Translations under genes and position numbers: made by a program | Shown: piece after piece, positions 16,858 through 24,624 of the stretch | How positions within the stretch are numbered: the first letter of the stretch is position 1 | Layout of the letters: each line of letters starts with the position of its first letter | Source of the DNA: UBA3263 sp964586765 | GTDB taxonomy: Bacteria > Bacteroidota > Bacteroidia > Bacteroidales > Muribaculaceae | Assembly: GCA_964586765.1 (NCBI GenBank) | Contig: CAZPHN010000035.1 | Location: 1-24,624, forward strand | DNA length: 24,624 nucleotides | Direction: 5' to 3' | The notes under the pieces: model-generated | What the model saw: the letters and a program-made list of their open reading frames with translations, nothing else | Told to the model about the DNA's origin: nothing | Databases searched by the model: none

Positions 16858-17553
16858 ATGCCTCAAATTCCTCTTAATGAACAAAAAGACATTATTCAGC
16901 GCATTAAGAAACTGATGTTGCTGATGGGTCTGTCACAGGGCGCGTTCTCTCAAAAATTAGGAATCAGTCCTGCAAATATGTCGAAGCATCTCAGCGGTCG
17001 CCTCCCCATCACCGTCGGTCTTGTCAACCGTATATGTCTTGACCTTGGAGTATCGCGTGTATGGTTAACCACCGGCGAGGATATCCCATTCGGTAAAACG
17101 GAGCCACACCAGCAAATCAGCATAGGAGAGCATCGCGAGTCAACGCCTAACCGCGGGGTACCCATCTATGACCTCGACGTTACCGCAGGTTTCGGACCGC
17201 TCGAGCAGCAACTGACCACAGACCGCATAAGCGGATATATTGACCTTCCGGGCGTACTTAACTCAGCCAATGAATGTATGGTGCGCGTAAGCGGCAACAG
17301 TATGGAGCCCTCTATTCCGAACGGAAGTTACATAGCTATTCGCGAGGTGGCTGCCGATACAATAATCTGGGGCAAGACATACGTTATTGTTATGGATGAA
17401 TTTCGTATGGTAAAGACCATCCGTCGGCACAAGAATCCGGAAATGGTCATTCTCCACAGCCATAACGCCGAATATGATGACCTCGAAATCAAGCGCGATG
17501 AAATTCTCAAGCTCTACATTGTTGACTCTGTAATCAACTACACAACAGCATAA
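16858..17553 (+). CDS. HTH / S24 LexA-like self-cleaving transcriptional regulator
   Basis: A 231-aa regulator. Residues about 10-75 form a phage-repressor-type helix-turn-helix (L-S-Q-G-A-F-S-Q-K-L-G-I-S-P-A-N-M-S-K-H). The C-terminal half is an S24 peptidase domain with G-N-S-M-E-P (S148 nucleophile) and M-V-K-T-I (K186 general base). An Ala-Gly pair at A110-G111 in D-V-T-A-G-F-G fits the autocleavage site of LexA/CI-like proteins. It should repress genes until cleaved under DNA damage. No phage genes lie nearby, so it may be a domesticated repressor or a host stress regulator. It starts 16 bp after the endonuclease gene. Domain calls are firm; targets are unknown. Confidence 0.9.
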   Translation: MPQIPLNEQKDIIQRIKKLMLLMGLSQGAFSQKLGISPANMSKHLSGRLPITVGLVNRICLDLGVSRVWLTTGEDIPFGKTEPHQQISIGEHRESTPNRGVPIYDLDVTAGFGPLEQQLTTDRISGYIDLPGVLNSANECMVRVSGNSMEPSIPNGSYIAIREVAADTIIWGKTYVIVMDEFRMVKTIRRHKNPEMVILHSHNAEYDDLEIKRDEILKLYIVDSVINYTTA

Positions 17554-17582
17554 AACATCTTTATATCTCTCTGAATTTATTA

Positions 17583-18746
17583 ATGTATAATCTCAAACAT
17601 CTGTTAATCATAGGCGGAACAATATGCATGCCTGCACTGGTTCACGCCATTGACATTAAAGGGCTTACGGCAGGTGGACTTGCAACCGCCGCCGAGTCTG
17701 TCAGTAAAGACGAAACCGCTCTTACCCTGAGCGGCACGATGAATGCAGCTGATTTCTCATACATTCTTGACAATTTTAATCATTTGCAGTCGCTGGACCT
17801 GTCAGGAGTTAAAATTGCGGCATATGCGGGCGCAAATCTTCCGTATATCGGTATGAGTCACTCTCCGGAGGCAAATCTCCCTCCGTATTCTCTTACGGGT
17901 ATGACAACCCTTAAGTCCGTTAAACTCCCCGTAGACCTCACCGCTATTGGTAAAGGTGCTTTTTCCGGTTCGGGAATCTCTTCAGTTTCTATTCCGGCAG
18001 GAGTAAAGGAAATAGGTGACTACGCTTTTATGCGCTGTAACTCACTCGAAACAGTAGATATTCCAGCGTCGGTAAATTCCATAGGCGAGCGCGCTTTTGC
18101 CTACTGCGATAAGCTCACTACCGTAAATGTGGTAGAGCAGTCAAATCTGACCGAGCTTTCCGAAGGACTTTTCGAGGCAAGCGCAATCAAATGGCTTGAC
18201 CTCAAGAATCTGGTCGATTGTGTTGAAATCGGACCGTGGGCATTGGCTGAATGTGACGGACTGGCAACCCTTACCCTACCGAATTCGATGGAATATATCG
18301 GCGACTATGCCATGTCAGGCGATACGGCATTGACGGCAATTCATGCCGAAGATATCACGTCAATTCCAAGTCTTGGAGAAAATGTCTGGCGTAATATTGA
18401 CCAAAATACGGTTTCACTTGTAGTTCCTGACAATATGGTTGATGATTTCAAGTCAGAAGACCAATGGAAAGAGTTCAATGTTATCGGAGCTAATGACAAC
18501 GTCAACGAAATCCGCTCAGAGGTTGTCGGTTCCGGACTGCCGGTGCTCAATGTCAGCCGCCAAGGCGATATTCTCATAGTAGAATCCGAGAATCCCCTGC
18601 ATCAGATTAATGTATACAATGTAGCCGGCTCCTGTATTGCCAGAAAGAATACGGATAAGACAACGGTAGATTTTAACGTTACCGGGTGGGCTAACGGCGT
18701 ATATCTGATTGTATGTGAATCAGGCATTGCGAAAATCAGCATTTAA
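17583..18746 (+). CDS. Secreted BspA-like leucine-rich-repeat protein (short)
   Basis: A 387-aa exported protein. The signal peptide is MYNLKHLLIIGGTICMPALVHA. Several LRR_5/BspA units occupy about residues 105-260, for example I-P-A-G-V-K-E-I-G-D-Y-A-F-M-R-C-N-S-L and I-P-A-S-V-N-S-I-G-E-R-A-F-A-Y-C. The C-terminal tail (I-N-V-Y-N-V-A-G-S-C-I-A) is a short beta domain like those in the large LRR protein and the endonuclease. It lies 29 bp after the S24 gene and 5 bp before trmB. Likely surface-associated; ligand unknown. Unlike the first LRR gene, its base composition matches its neighbours. Confidence 0.85.
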   Translation: MYNLKHLLIIGGTICMPALVHAIDIKGLTAGGLATAAESVSKDETALTLSGTMNAADFSYILDNFNHLQSLDLSGVKIAAYAGANLPYIGMSHSPEANLPPYSLTGMTTLKSVKLPVDLTAIGKGAFSGSGISSVSIPAGVKEIGDYAFMRCNSLETVDIPASVNSIGERAFAYCDKLTTVNVVEQSNLTELSEGLFEASAIKWLDLKNLVDCVEIGPWALAECDGLATLTLPNSMEYIGDYAMSGDTALTAIHAEDITSIPSLGENVWRNIDQNTVSLVVPDNMVDDFKSEDQWKEFNVIGANDNVNEIRSEVVGSGLPVLNVSRQGDILIVESENPLHQINVYNVAGSCIARKNTDKTTVDFNVTGWANGVYLIVCESGIAKISI

Positions 18747-18751
18747 ATGAT

Positions 18752-19507
18752 ATGGGAAAGAACAAACTGCGCAAGTTTGCTGAAATGGAGGAACTGCCCA
18801 ATGTAATTCAGGTTCCGTTCCGTGAGGTTGACGCCTCGGAGTTTAATCTGAAAGGTAAATGGCACTCTGATTTTTTCGGCAATCATAATCCTATAGTTCT
18901 TGAACTCGGATGCGGACGCGGCGAATATACCGTAGGGCTTGCCCGAAAATTTCCGGAACGCAATTTCATAGGAATTGATATCAAAGGAGCCAGAATGTGG
19001 GCTGGAGCAAAAGAGGCTCACCTTAGCGGATTGAGGAATGCCGGGTTTCTTCGTACAAATATTGAATTGATAAACCGTTTCTTTGCTCCCGGCGAAATTT
19101 CCGAGATTTGGATTACGTTTCCAGACCCGCAAATGAAAAAGACCCGCAAGAGACTGACCGCTACCAATTTCTTGGAAATGTACCGCCCGTTGCTTGCGCC
19201 GGACGGCGTAATCAATTTAAAGACAGACAGCCCCTTCCTATATGAGTACACGCGAAGGTTAGTTGAACTTAACAGTCTACCCGTAAAAGCCAATACAGCT
19301 GATTTATATGGGGAGATTCCTGCCGGAAGCGATGATATTCTCGAAATCAAGACCCATTATGAGAAACAATGGCTTGACCGGGGTCTGACAATCAAATATC
19401 TTGCATTCTCCCTCCCTGAAAGCATAGAACTGAAAGAACCTGAAGCCGATGATATTGAACTGGATTCATATCGCAGCTACGGGCGTAATTATAATTCTCC
19501 GCAATAA
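18752..19507 (+). CDS. trmB: tRNA (guanine-N7-)-methyltransferase
   Basis: A 251-aa SAM-dependent enzyme that makes m7G46 in the variable loop of tRNAs. The SAM-binding motif is L-E-L-G-C-G-R-G-E-Y-T, followed by N-F-I-G-I-D-I-K-G-A-R-M-W. The TrmB signature W-I-T-F-P-D-P-Q-M-K-K-T-R-K-R-L binds tRNA and contributes to catalysis. Length is slightly above the family norm because of a longer C-terminus (E-A-D-D-I-E-L-D-S-Y-R-S-Y-G-R). It is the first enzyme of the trmB-mrp-GH123-like-nuclease-mnmE gene run; mrp starts 15 bp later. Confidence 0.95.
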   Translation: MGKNKLRKFAEMEELPNVIQVPFREVDASEFNLKGKWHSDFFGNHNPIVLELGCGRGEYTVGLARKFPERNFIGIDIKGARMWAGAKEAHLSGLRNAGFLRTNIELINRFFAPGEISEIWITFPDPQMKKTRKRLTATNFLEMYRPLLAPDGVINLKTDSPFLYEYTRRLVELNSLPVKANTADLYGEIPAGSDDILEIKTHYEKQWLDRGLTIKYLAFSLPESIELKEPEADDIELDSYRSYGRNYNSPQ

Positions 19508-19522
19508 TTTTACTCAGAAAAG

Positions 19523-20641
19523 ATGGAACAGCAGCCTCTATATCCCGCCTTGATACTTGAAGCACTCAAACAGGTGCGATATCCGGGAAACGGGAAAAAT
19601 ATTGTCGAACTCGAAATGGTTGAGGACGATATCCGTATTGACGGAAGGAAAGTATCGTTTTCGCTGATTTTCGATAAACCGACAGACCCTTTTATGCGTT
19701 CGGTTGTAAAGAATGCCGAAACTGCCATTTTGACATTCATAGCTCACGATATTGAAATTAAAGGAAACATTTCAGTAAAAACACGCAAACCCGCAGCCGA
19801 AAAAGCCGAGCCTCAACGCCCCCTACCCGGAGTGAAGAACATTATCGGCGTAAGTTCAGGCAAAGGCGGTGTTGGGAAAAGCACGGTTGCAGCAAATCTT
19901 GCCGTAGGTCTTTCACGCCTCGGATATAGGGTTGGTGTGCTTGACGCCGACGTTTTCGGACCGTCAATGCCGAAAATGTTCGGGCTCGAGGACGCACAGC
20001 TTTACATGCATGAGGTCAACGGCAAGGATATGATTATCCCTGCTGAGGCTTATGGCGTCAAGCTTCTTTCCATCGGATTTATGGTTGACCGCAACAAACC
20101 CGTACTTTGGCGCGGCTCGATGGCGTCAAATGCGTTAAATCAGCTTATCACTCAGGCAGACTGGGGTGAACTTGACTACTTTGTAATCGACATGCCGCCG
20201 GGAACGAGCGATATCCACCTTACGTTAGTACAGACATTAGGTCTGACCGGGGTGGTAGTGGTCAGCACGCCTCAGGAAGTTGCGCTGGCTGATGCGCGTA
20301 AAGGCATAGCAATGTTTACCGACCCCAAGGTCAACGTACCCGTGCTTGGACTGATTGAAAATATGGCGTGGTTCACACCGTTGCGCCATCCGGATGAAAA
20401 ATACTATCTTTTCGGAAAAGAAGGAGCCAAACGGCTGGCAGAAGAGCTTGGAGTAGAACTGCTCGGTCAGATACCGCTGGTTGAGGATATCGGCGTAAAA
20501 GCCGATGAAGGCTCGCCTATCGCGCTGAGTGACTCACCGGAAGGACATGCGTTCCTTTCCCTTGCCGCTAAAGTAAATGATGCGGTAGTTAAGAGAAATG
20601 AAACCTTACCTCCCACAGCAAAAGTCGAAGTAAAAAAATGA
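19523..20641 (+). CDS. apbC: Mrp/ApbC family Fe-S cluster carrier ATPase
   Basis: A 372-aa P-loop ATPase of the Mrp/Nbp35 family, which carries iron-sulfur clusters to apoproteins in the cytoplasm. The N-terminal ~90 residues are a MIP18/DUF59-like domain. The deviant Walker A is G-V-S-S-G-K-G-G-V-G-K-S-T (residues 109-121), with D-A-D-V-F-G-P-S and D-M-P-P-G-T-S-D as further marks. The C-terminal C-x-x-C that holds the bridging cluster in many homologues is absent; the corresponding stretch reads N-M-A-W-F-T-P-L-R-H-P. It overlaps the next gene by 4 bp (ATGA). Confidence 0.92.
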   Translation: MEQQPLYPALILEALKQVRYPGNGKNIVELEMVEDDIRIDGRKVSFSLIFDKPTDPFMRSVVKNAETAILTFIAHDIEIKGNISVKTRKPAAEKAEPQRPLPGVKNIIGVSSGKGGVGKSTVAANLAVGLSRLGYRVGVLDADVFGPSMPKMFGLEDAQLYMHEVNGKDMIIPAEAYGVKLLSIGFMVDRNKPVLWRGSMASNALNQLITQADWGELDYFVIDMPPGTSDIHLTLVQTLGLTGVVVVSTPQEVALADARKGIAMFTDPKVNVPVLGLIENMAWFTPLRHPDEKYYLFGKEGAKRLAEELGVELLGQIPLVEDIGVKADEGSPIALSDSPEGHAFLSLAAKVNDAVVKRNETLPPTAKVEVKK

Positions 20642-22248
20642 AACTCAGCCCGATTTTAGCTGCGACAATGCTCGCGGTTTCTCCTGTCGCTCTCCACGCA
20701 GAACTATCTTGGAGCAATAAAGACTATCATTATCCCCGCACATATAAAATTACCAATGCCATAGCTGACACAACCGTTTCGGCTTGGGGAGGTGAGCGTG
20801 TTGGCGCGCTCGCGCTCTTCACCACCGCAACTGAAGGCGTTGTCTCGGCAAAGCTGTCGGGTCCCATAGCCGGCAAGGTAGGATTTGTGGACTATGTTTT
20901 GACAGACCAATTTCGCGCGTGTGGCGTCCATCCGGATAACCTCGAGGCATATGAAGTTCCCGACGTGATTTCTGACCTGTCGACTAAGGTCAACGCTAAC
21001 GAAACTCGACCTCTTTGGGTTACCGTTGAAGTTCCCAGCGGACTGCCGGCAGGAGAGTATGTCGATACGCTTTCTATTGACGGAGATAATATTCTGCTTC
21101 GACTTAATGTGTCGTCCCGGACGCTACCGACACCCGATAAATGGGCATTTTACCTCAACTTATGGCAGCAACCTTATGCTGTAAGCCGATATTATAATGT
21201 AGAGCCATGGAGTCCGGAACATTTTGAACTGCTGAAACCATATGCGCAGATGCTTGCGCGCGCCGGACAGCGCACTATCTCCACTATACTGTTTTTCGAG
21301 CCATGGGGCGAGCAGAGCAATGACCTGTTCCTCCCTATGGTCGAGACTTCAAAGAACGTCGACGGCACTTGGGATTACGATTATGCCGTTTTCGATAAGT
21401 GGGTAGAGTTTATGACTGAAAACGGCGTCGGTCCTGACATTGAATGTTTTTCAATGGTTCCTTGGGAAATGAATTTCCGCTATTTTGACCGCGCCAAGGG
21501 TGAATATCAATTCCTGAAGACCACGACTGACGCGCCTGAATATAATGAGCTTTGGAGTAATTTCCTGAGCGCATTTCAAAAGCATCTGCGCGAAAAAGGA
21601 TGGGAAGACCGTGCCGTCATTGCTATGGATGAACGCTCAATGGCAGACATGAAGAACGCCATCAGCATTGTTGATTCCGCAGCTCCGGGCATGAAGATTT
21701 CTCTTGCCGGAAATTATCATCCGGAAATTGAGGACCGCCTTTACGCGCTAACCATCACTCAAGGCGACCAATTTCCTCCGGGCGTAGTTGACGCCAGACG
21801 AGCCAAAGGACAGATTTCATCATTGTATACTTGCTGCTCTTCGCCGGAGCCTAATCTGTTTTCAAACTCTTGGCCTGCCGACGCGGCATGGCTGCCTGTT
21901 CATTGTGTAGCCACCGGACACGACGGATATCTCCACTGGAGCTGGATGAACTGGACGGATTCTCCTCTGACCGACACAAGATTTAAGCTTTTTGCGCCCG
22001 GCGATACATATTTTATTTATCCTGATGCGAAATCATCGGTTCGCTTCGAACGTCTTATTGAAGGCATTGAGCTTAGCGAAAAAATTCGCGCTCTAAGAGC
22101 GGATTTTATCGAAAAGGGCAATGCAAGCGCACTTGCAGAACTTGATAATGCTTTGACTGTTTTTGGACATACACGTCCCAGAAATAACGCGTCAACGGGA
22201 AAACAGATTCAGTTTCTTAATAATCTGATTAAGAAATATGAAAAATAA
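20638..22248 (+). CDS. Secreted DUF4091 / GH123-like glycoside hydrolase
   Basis: A 536-aa exported protein with signal peptide (MKLSPILAATMLAVSPVALHA). An N-terminal beta-sandwich (to about residue 160) is followed by a TIM-barrel-like region and a C-terminal DUF4091-type segment with D-A-K-S-S-V-R-F-E-R-L-I-E-G-I-E. GH123 enzymes are beta-N-acetylgalactosaminidases that use a neighbouring Asp-Glu pair in substrate-assisted catalysis; here A-M-D-E-R-S-M (D331-E332) is a candidate pair. This suggests action on GalNAc-containing glycans such as mucin or glycolipid chains, but substrate is inferred from family only. It overlaps mrp by 4 bp and the nuclease gene by 11 bp. Confidence 0.75.
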   Translation: MKLSPILAATMLAVSPVALHAELSWSNKDYHYPRTYKITNAIADTTVSAWGGERVGALALFTTATEGVVSAKLSGPIAGKVGFVDYVLTDQFRACGVHPDNLEAYEVPDVISDLSTKVNANETRPLWVTVEVPSGLPAGEYVDTLSIDGDNILLRLNVSSRTLPTPDKWAFYLNLWQQPYAVSRYYNVEPWSPEHFELLKPYAQMLARAGQRTISTILFFEPWGEQSNDLFLPMVETSKNVDGTWDYDYAVFDKWVEFMTENGVGPDIECFSMVPWEMNFRYFDRAKGEYQFLKTTTDAPEYNELWSNFLSAFQKHLREKGWEDRAVIAMDERSMADMKNAISIVDSAAPGMKISLAGNYHPEIEDRLYALTITQGDQFPPGVVDARRAKGQISSLYTCCSSPEPNLFSNSWPADAAWLPVHCVATGHDGYLHWSWMNWTDSPLTDTRFKLFAPGDTYFIYPDAKSSVRFERLIEGIELSEKIRALRADFIEKGNASALAELDNALTVFGHTRPRNNASTGKQIQFLNNLIKKYEK

Positions 22249-23083
22249 TACCCGATATTCGGATAAAATGCCAATTTCGCGAACACTGATTATCATTGGT
22301 GTAACGCTTATTATCATATGCTGCGCGGTTAAGGCGTGTGATGCTGTTCTTGTGCAATCTAACGATGACCAATTAATAGGGCATATGGATGGCACAGAGT
22401 TGCTTAAGGTTGAAACCGCACCCGGTGTTCCTGAACAGATTGTCGAGTATTCTGCATTTACGGTAAGTTTCAACCGAGATATGCACGTTCCAAACTGGGT
22501 CAGCTGGGAACTGCTGGGCGAAGAAGTCAGCGGCGAAAATACACGAACAAACAAGTTTTATCAAGATTCAAAAGTTGAAGGATGTCCGACCACCCTTGAT
22601 TATCGAGGTTCAGGGTTCAGCCGCGGACACATGGCACCTGCCGCAGATATGAGATGGTCGGCAGAAGCTATGCGTGAAAGTTTCTCTATGGCTAACATAT
22701 GTCCTCAGCTTCAGGTACTGAACGGTGGAGCATGGGGCAAACTTGAGGATAAATGCCGCAGATGGGCTCAGAAAGACAGCGCGATTATCATCATTGCCGG
22801 TCCGGTTCTGTCCAACCCGCAACCGGATGAGTTTATCGGTGATACGCAGGTTGCCGTTCCCAAGGCATTTTTTAAGGTCATACTGAGTCCGTGGGCAAAT
22901 CCGCCACGTGGAATCGGCTTTATCATGCCTAACGGACGTGTTGACGGAGGAATTCAGGCTGCGGCAGTCACGATTGACTCCGTAGAGACTCTTACCGGTC
23001 ATAATTTCTTTGCCTCCTTACCCGATTCAATTCAGAATATACTCGAATCGCAAGTACAATTCCATAAATGGGACAACAAATAA
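22238..23083 (+). CDS. Membrane-anchored DNA/RNA non-specific endonuclease
   Basis: A 281-aa beta-beta-alpha-metal nuclease (NucA/endonuclease G/Serratia type). An N-terminal hydrophobic helix (S-R-T-L-I-I-I-G-V-T-L-I-I-I-C-C-A-V, about residues 14-31) anchors or exports it. The catalytic motif, usually D-R-G-H, reads S-R-G-H (S128-H131, H131 the general base) in G-F-S-R-G-H-M-A-P-A-A-D-M. The metal-ligand Asn is in S-M-A-N-I-C-P-Q (N153). It probably degrades nucleic acids in the periplasm or outside. ATG 22268 (MPISRT) is an alternative start that would avoid the overlap with the preceding gene. The 3' end overlaps mnmE by 16 bp. Confidence 0.9.
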   Translation: MKNNTRYSDKMPISRTLIIIGVTLIIICCAVKACDAVLVQSNDDQLIGHMDGTELLKVETAPGVPEQIVEYSAFTVSFNRDMHVPNWVSWELLGEEVSGENTRTNKFYQDSKVEGCPTTLDYRGSGFSRGHMAPAADMRWSAEAMRESFSMANICPQLQVLNGGAWGKLEDKCRRWAQKDSAIIIIAGPVLSNPQPDEFIGDTQVAVPKAFFKVILSPWANPPRGIGFIMPNGRVDGGIQAAAVTIDSVETLTGHNFFASLPDSIQNILESQVQFHKWDNK

Positions 23084-24390
23084 ACCCGACTATCTGCGCC
23101 ATATCCACTCCGCCCGGAACCGGCGGCATAGCAACGGCACGCATCAGCGGACCCGAAGCCATCAATATTGTCGGCAAAATATGGCAAGGTCGCAACCTTA
23201 ATGATGTTGCATCACACACCGCACATTATGGCACAATATTTGACCCTGACAGCGGCGAATCGCTTGATGATGGAGTTGCAACTGTTTTCCGTGCGCCGCG
23301 TTCATATACGGGAGAAGATATAGTAGAGCTGAGCATACATGGTTCGCAATGGATTCAGCGAGAACTCATTAACCTCCTCATACGTCAGGGAGCATCGATA
23401 GCCGACAGGGGCGAATTTACCCGCCGGGCTGTCACTAACGGGAAACTCGACATTGCCGAAGCTGAAGCCGTGGCTGACATGATTGCCGCATCCTCGCGTG
23501 CGGCACAGCGTATTGCACTGTCCCATATCAGGGGCGAATACTCTGCAGGACTCAACTCGCTACGAGACAAGCTTATAGACCTTGCCGCCTTGACAGAACT
23601 TGAGCTCGATTTCAGCGAAGAAGATGTTGAATTTGCTGACCGTACCGAACTTCTCAACCTTGCCCGCGAAATCAACGCTAAAGTAACATCCCTCGCCAAC
23701 TCTTTTGCCTCCGGACGTGCACTCAAAGATGGCGTCAAGGTTACCATCTCAGGAGCCACCAATGCAGGCAAATCTACCCTACTCAACCGACTCATAGGCG
23801 AAGAAAAAGCCATAGTCAGCAATATCCACGGAACCACTCGCGATACCATCGAAGATACCGCCGAAATAGGAGGCATCCTCTTCCGATTCATTGATACCGC
23901 CGGTCTTCGAGAGACTTCAGACCCTATCGAAAAAATCGGAATCGACCGTGCACGCAAAGCCATCCAGACTGCCGATATAAACATATGGCTCGTTGACTCT
24001 GAAAATCCGGTTTTGTCAACTGAACCCGTCGAAAACACCATCATCGTATACAACAAAAGCGACATTGCTTCAGTTCCGGAAGGAGCCATCGCCATTTCAG
24101 CACTTAAAGACGCAGACCTCACACCTCTCACCGACGAACTCATTCGTCGCGCTATGCCCATGCAGATTGCGCCGGCACAAACCGTAACAAACGCCCGCCA
24201 TTACGAAGCCCTCATGCGCGCCGCTCAATCCTCCGCGCGCGTCATCGATGCCCTCACCACCTCACTCCCCACCGACCTCATCGCCCAAGACATCCGCGAA
24301 ACCATCGACCACCTCTCAACCATCACTACCCCCATCACCACCCCCACCCTCCTCACCCAAATCTTCACCCGCTTCTGCATCGGCAAGTGA
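23068..24390 (+). CDS. mnmE: tRNA uridine-5-carboxymethylaminomethyl synthesis GTPase MnmE
   Basis: A 440-aa GTPase that works with MnmG to build the cmnm5 modification at the wobble uridine. The N-terminal formyl-THF-binding domain begins T-I-C-A-I-S-T-P-P-G-T-G-G-I-A-T-A-R-I-S-G. The G domain has G-A-T-N-A-G-K-S-T (229-237), the G2/G3 motifs G-T-T-R-D-T and D-T-A-G-L-R-E-T, and N-K-S-D. The C-terminus is the family hallmark F-C-I-G-K (C437). G1 has Thr where most homologues have Pro. It overlaps the nuclease gene by 16 bp and is the last gene of the run, followed by a terminator. Confidence 0.97.
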   Translation: MGQQINPTICAISTPPGTGGIATARISGPEAINIVGKIWQGRNLNDVASHTAHYGTIFDPDSGESLDDGVATVFRAPRSYTGEDIVELSIHGSQWIQRELINLLIRQGASIADRGEFTRRAVTNGKLDIAEAEAVADMIAASSRAAQRIALSHIRGEYSAGLNSLRDKLIDLAALTELELDFSEEDVEFADRTELLNLAREINAKVTSLANSFASGRALKDGVKVTISGATNAGKSTLLNRLIGEEKAIVSNIHGTTRDTIEDTAEIGGILFRFIDTAGLRETSDPIEKIGIDRARKAIQTADINIWLVDSENPVLSTEPVENTIIVYNKSDIASVPEGAIAISALKDADLTPLTDELIRRAMPMQIAPAQTVTNARHYEALMRAAQSSARVIDALTTSLPTDLIAQDIRETIDHLSTITTPITTPTLLTQIFTRFCIGK

Positions 24391-24432
24391 TTAGTAATTA
24401 CTAACGATTACAAAATCTCATATTCTATAATT

Positions 24433-24460
24433 AAAGCACTCACAATGAGTGCTTTTTCTT
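24433..24460 (+). terminator. Rho-independent terminator after mnmE
   Basis: AAAGCACTCA (24433-24442) pairs perfectly with TGAGTGCTTT (24446-24455) around a 3-nt loop, and the 3' arm runs into a T-rich tract. It closes the trmB-mnmE transcription unit. Confidence 0.9.
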
Positions 24461-24486
24461 TTTGTCAGTCATTAACGAATTTATCG

Positions 24487-24605
24487 TTTTTGACCGTTTT
24501 TGCGTCATTTTTCGTACCGTCCTCGTACCGCGGAGAAATCTGAAGAATTCTCACTGAGCAAGGTATTATATGAATTTCAATATAGTTCAATATGGTTCAC
24601 GATGA
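24487..24605. promoter_or_regulatory. Possible attachment or control region with phased T-tracts and direct repeats
   Basis: Three T5 tracts (24487-24491, 24497-24501, 24508-24512) are spaced 10-11 bp apart, a curved-DNA pattern. Two copies of TCGTACCG (24512-24519, 24523-24530) follow at an 11-bp step, and then three 10-bp units starting TTCA (24576, 24586, 24596; the first two TTCAATATAG and TTCAATATGG). No gene is visible in this stretch. The pattern resembles integrase arm or core sites in front of an integrase gene, which would be outside the window. Confidence 0.4.
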
Positions 24606-24624
24606 TACTCTATCAGATAACTAT

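Noticed and set aside
16858..17553. S24 repressor as evidence of a prophage
   Set aside because: No integrase, structural or replication genes lie nearby; neighbours are ordinary chromosomal genes.
23385..24161. Long antisense frame (258 aa) opposite mnmE
   Set aside because: It is a shadow of mnmE codon usage, very rich in Ser/Arg/Met, with no recognisable domain; the plus strand is a complete MnmE.

Overview
The window looks like a chromosomal segment of a gut Bacteroidales, most plausibly Muribaculaceae. The evidence is Bacteroidota-type promoters (a TAnnTTTG box about 20 nt after a TTTG box), BspA-type leucine-rich-repeat surface proteins, a DUF5686 outer-membrane protein, several secreted proteins ending in the short beta-sandwich tail typical of the phylum, and Bacteroidota-style housekeeping genes. 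The genus is inferred; no rRNA or tRNA is present to confirm it.

Layout. (1) 97-2421: a large AT-rich BspA-like LRR protein with its own terminator. (2) 2422-3921: an accessory patch. A GC-rich gene-free stretch with strong hairpins is followed by an AT-rich island holding an Abi_2-family HEPN protein (2787-3683). Directly behind it is a compact independent transcription unit (consensus promoter, two-hairpin RNA of about 95 nt, rho-independent terminator, 3702-3832). The island is bounded by a perfect 39-bp direct repeat (2702-2740 and 3851-3889). I read this as a candidate RNA-regulated abortive-infection (toxin-antitoxin-like) cassette. (3) 3922-4458: a nitroreductase, converging with a minus-strand operon (8480-4455) of CYTH protein, ispD, recG and an exported protein of unknown function. 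(4) 8585-15065: plus-strand DUF5686 outer-membrane protein, TPR protein and M3 dipeptidyl carboxypeptidase, the last two overlapping. (5) 15081-18746: a promoter, secreted endonuclease I, an S24/HTH self-cleaving-type regulator and a second, smaller BspA-like LRR protein. (6) 18752-24390: a tightly packed, mostly overlapping operon of trmB, mrp/apbC, a GH123/DUF4091-like secreted protein, a membrane-anchored DNA/RNA non-specific endonuclease and mnmE. (7) 24391-24624: a terminator, then phased T-tracts and short direct repeats resembling the control/attachment region in front of an integrase gene that would lie beyond the window.

Most of the window is ordinary core genome. It covers tRNA modification (TrmB, MnmE), isoprenoid synthesis (IspD), DNA repair (RecG), Fe-S assembly (Mrp) and peptide turnover (M3 peptidase), interleaved with exported proteins. 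The most interesting part is the abi-ncRNA cassette with its flanking repeats; the right-hand edge may be the border of a second mobile element.
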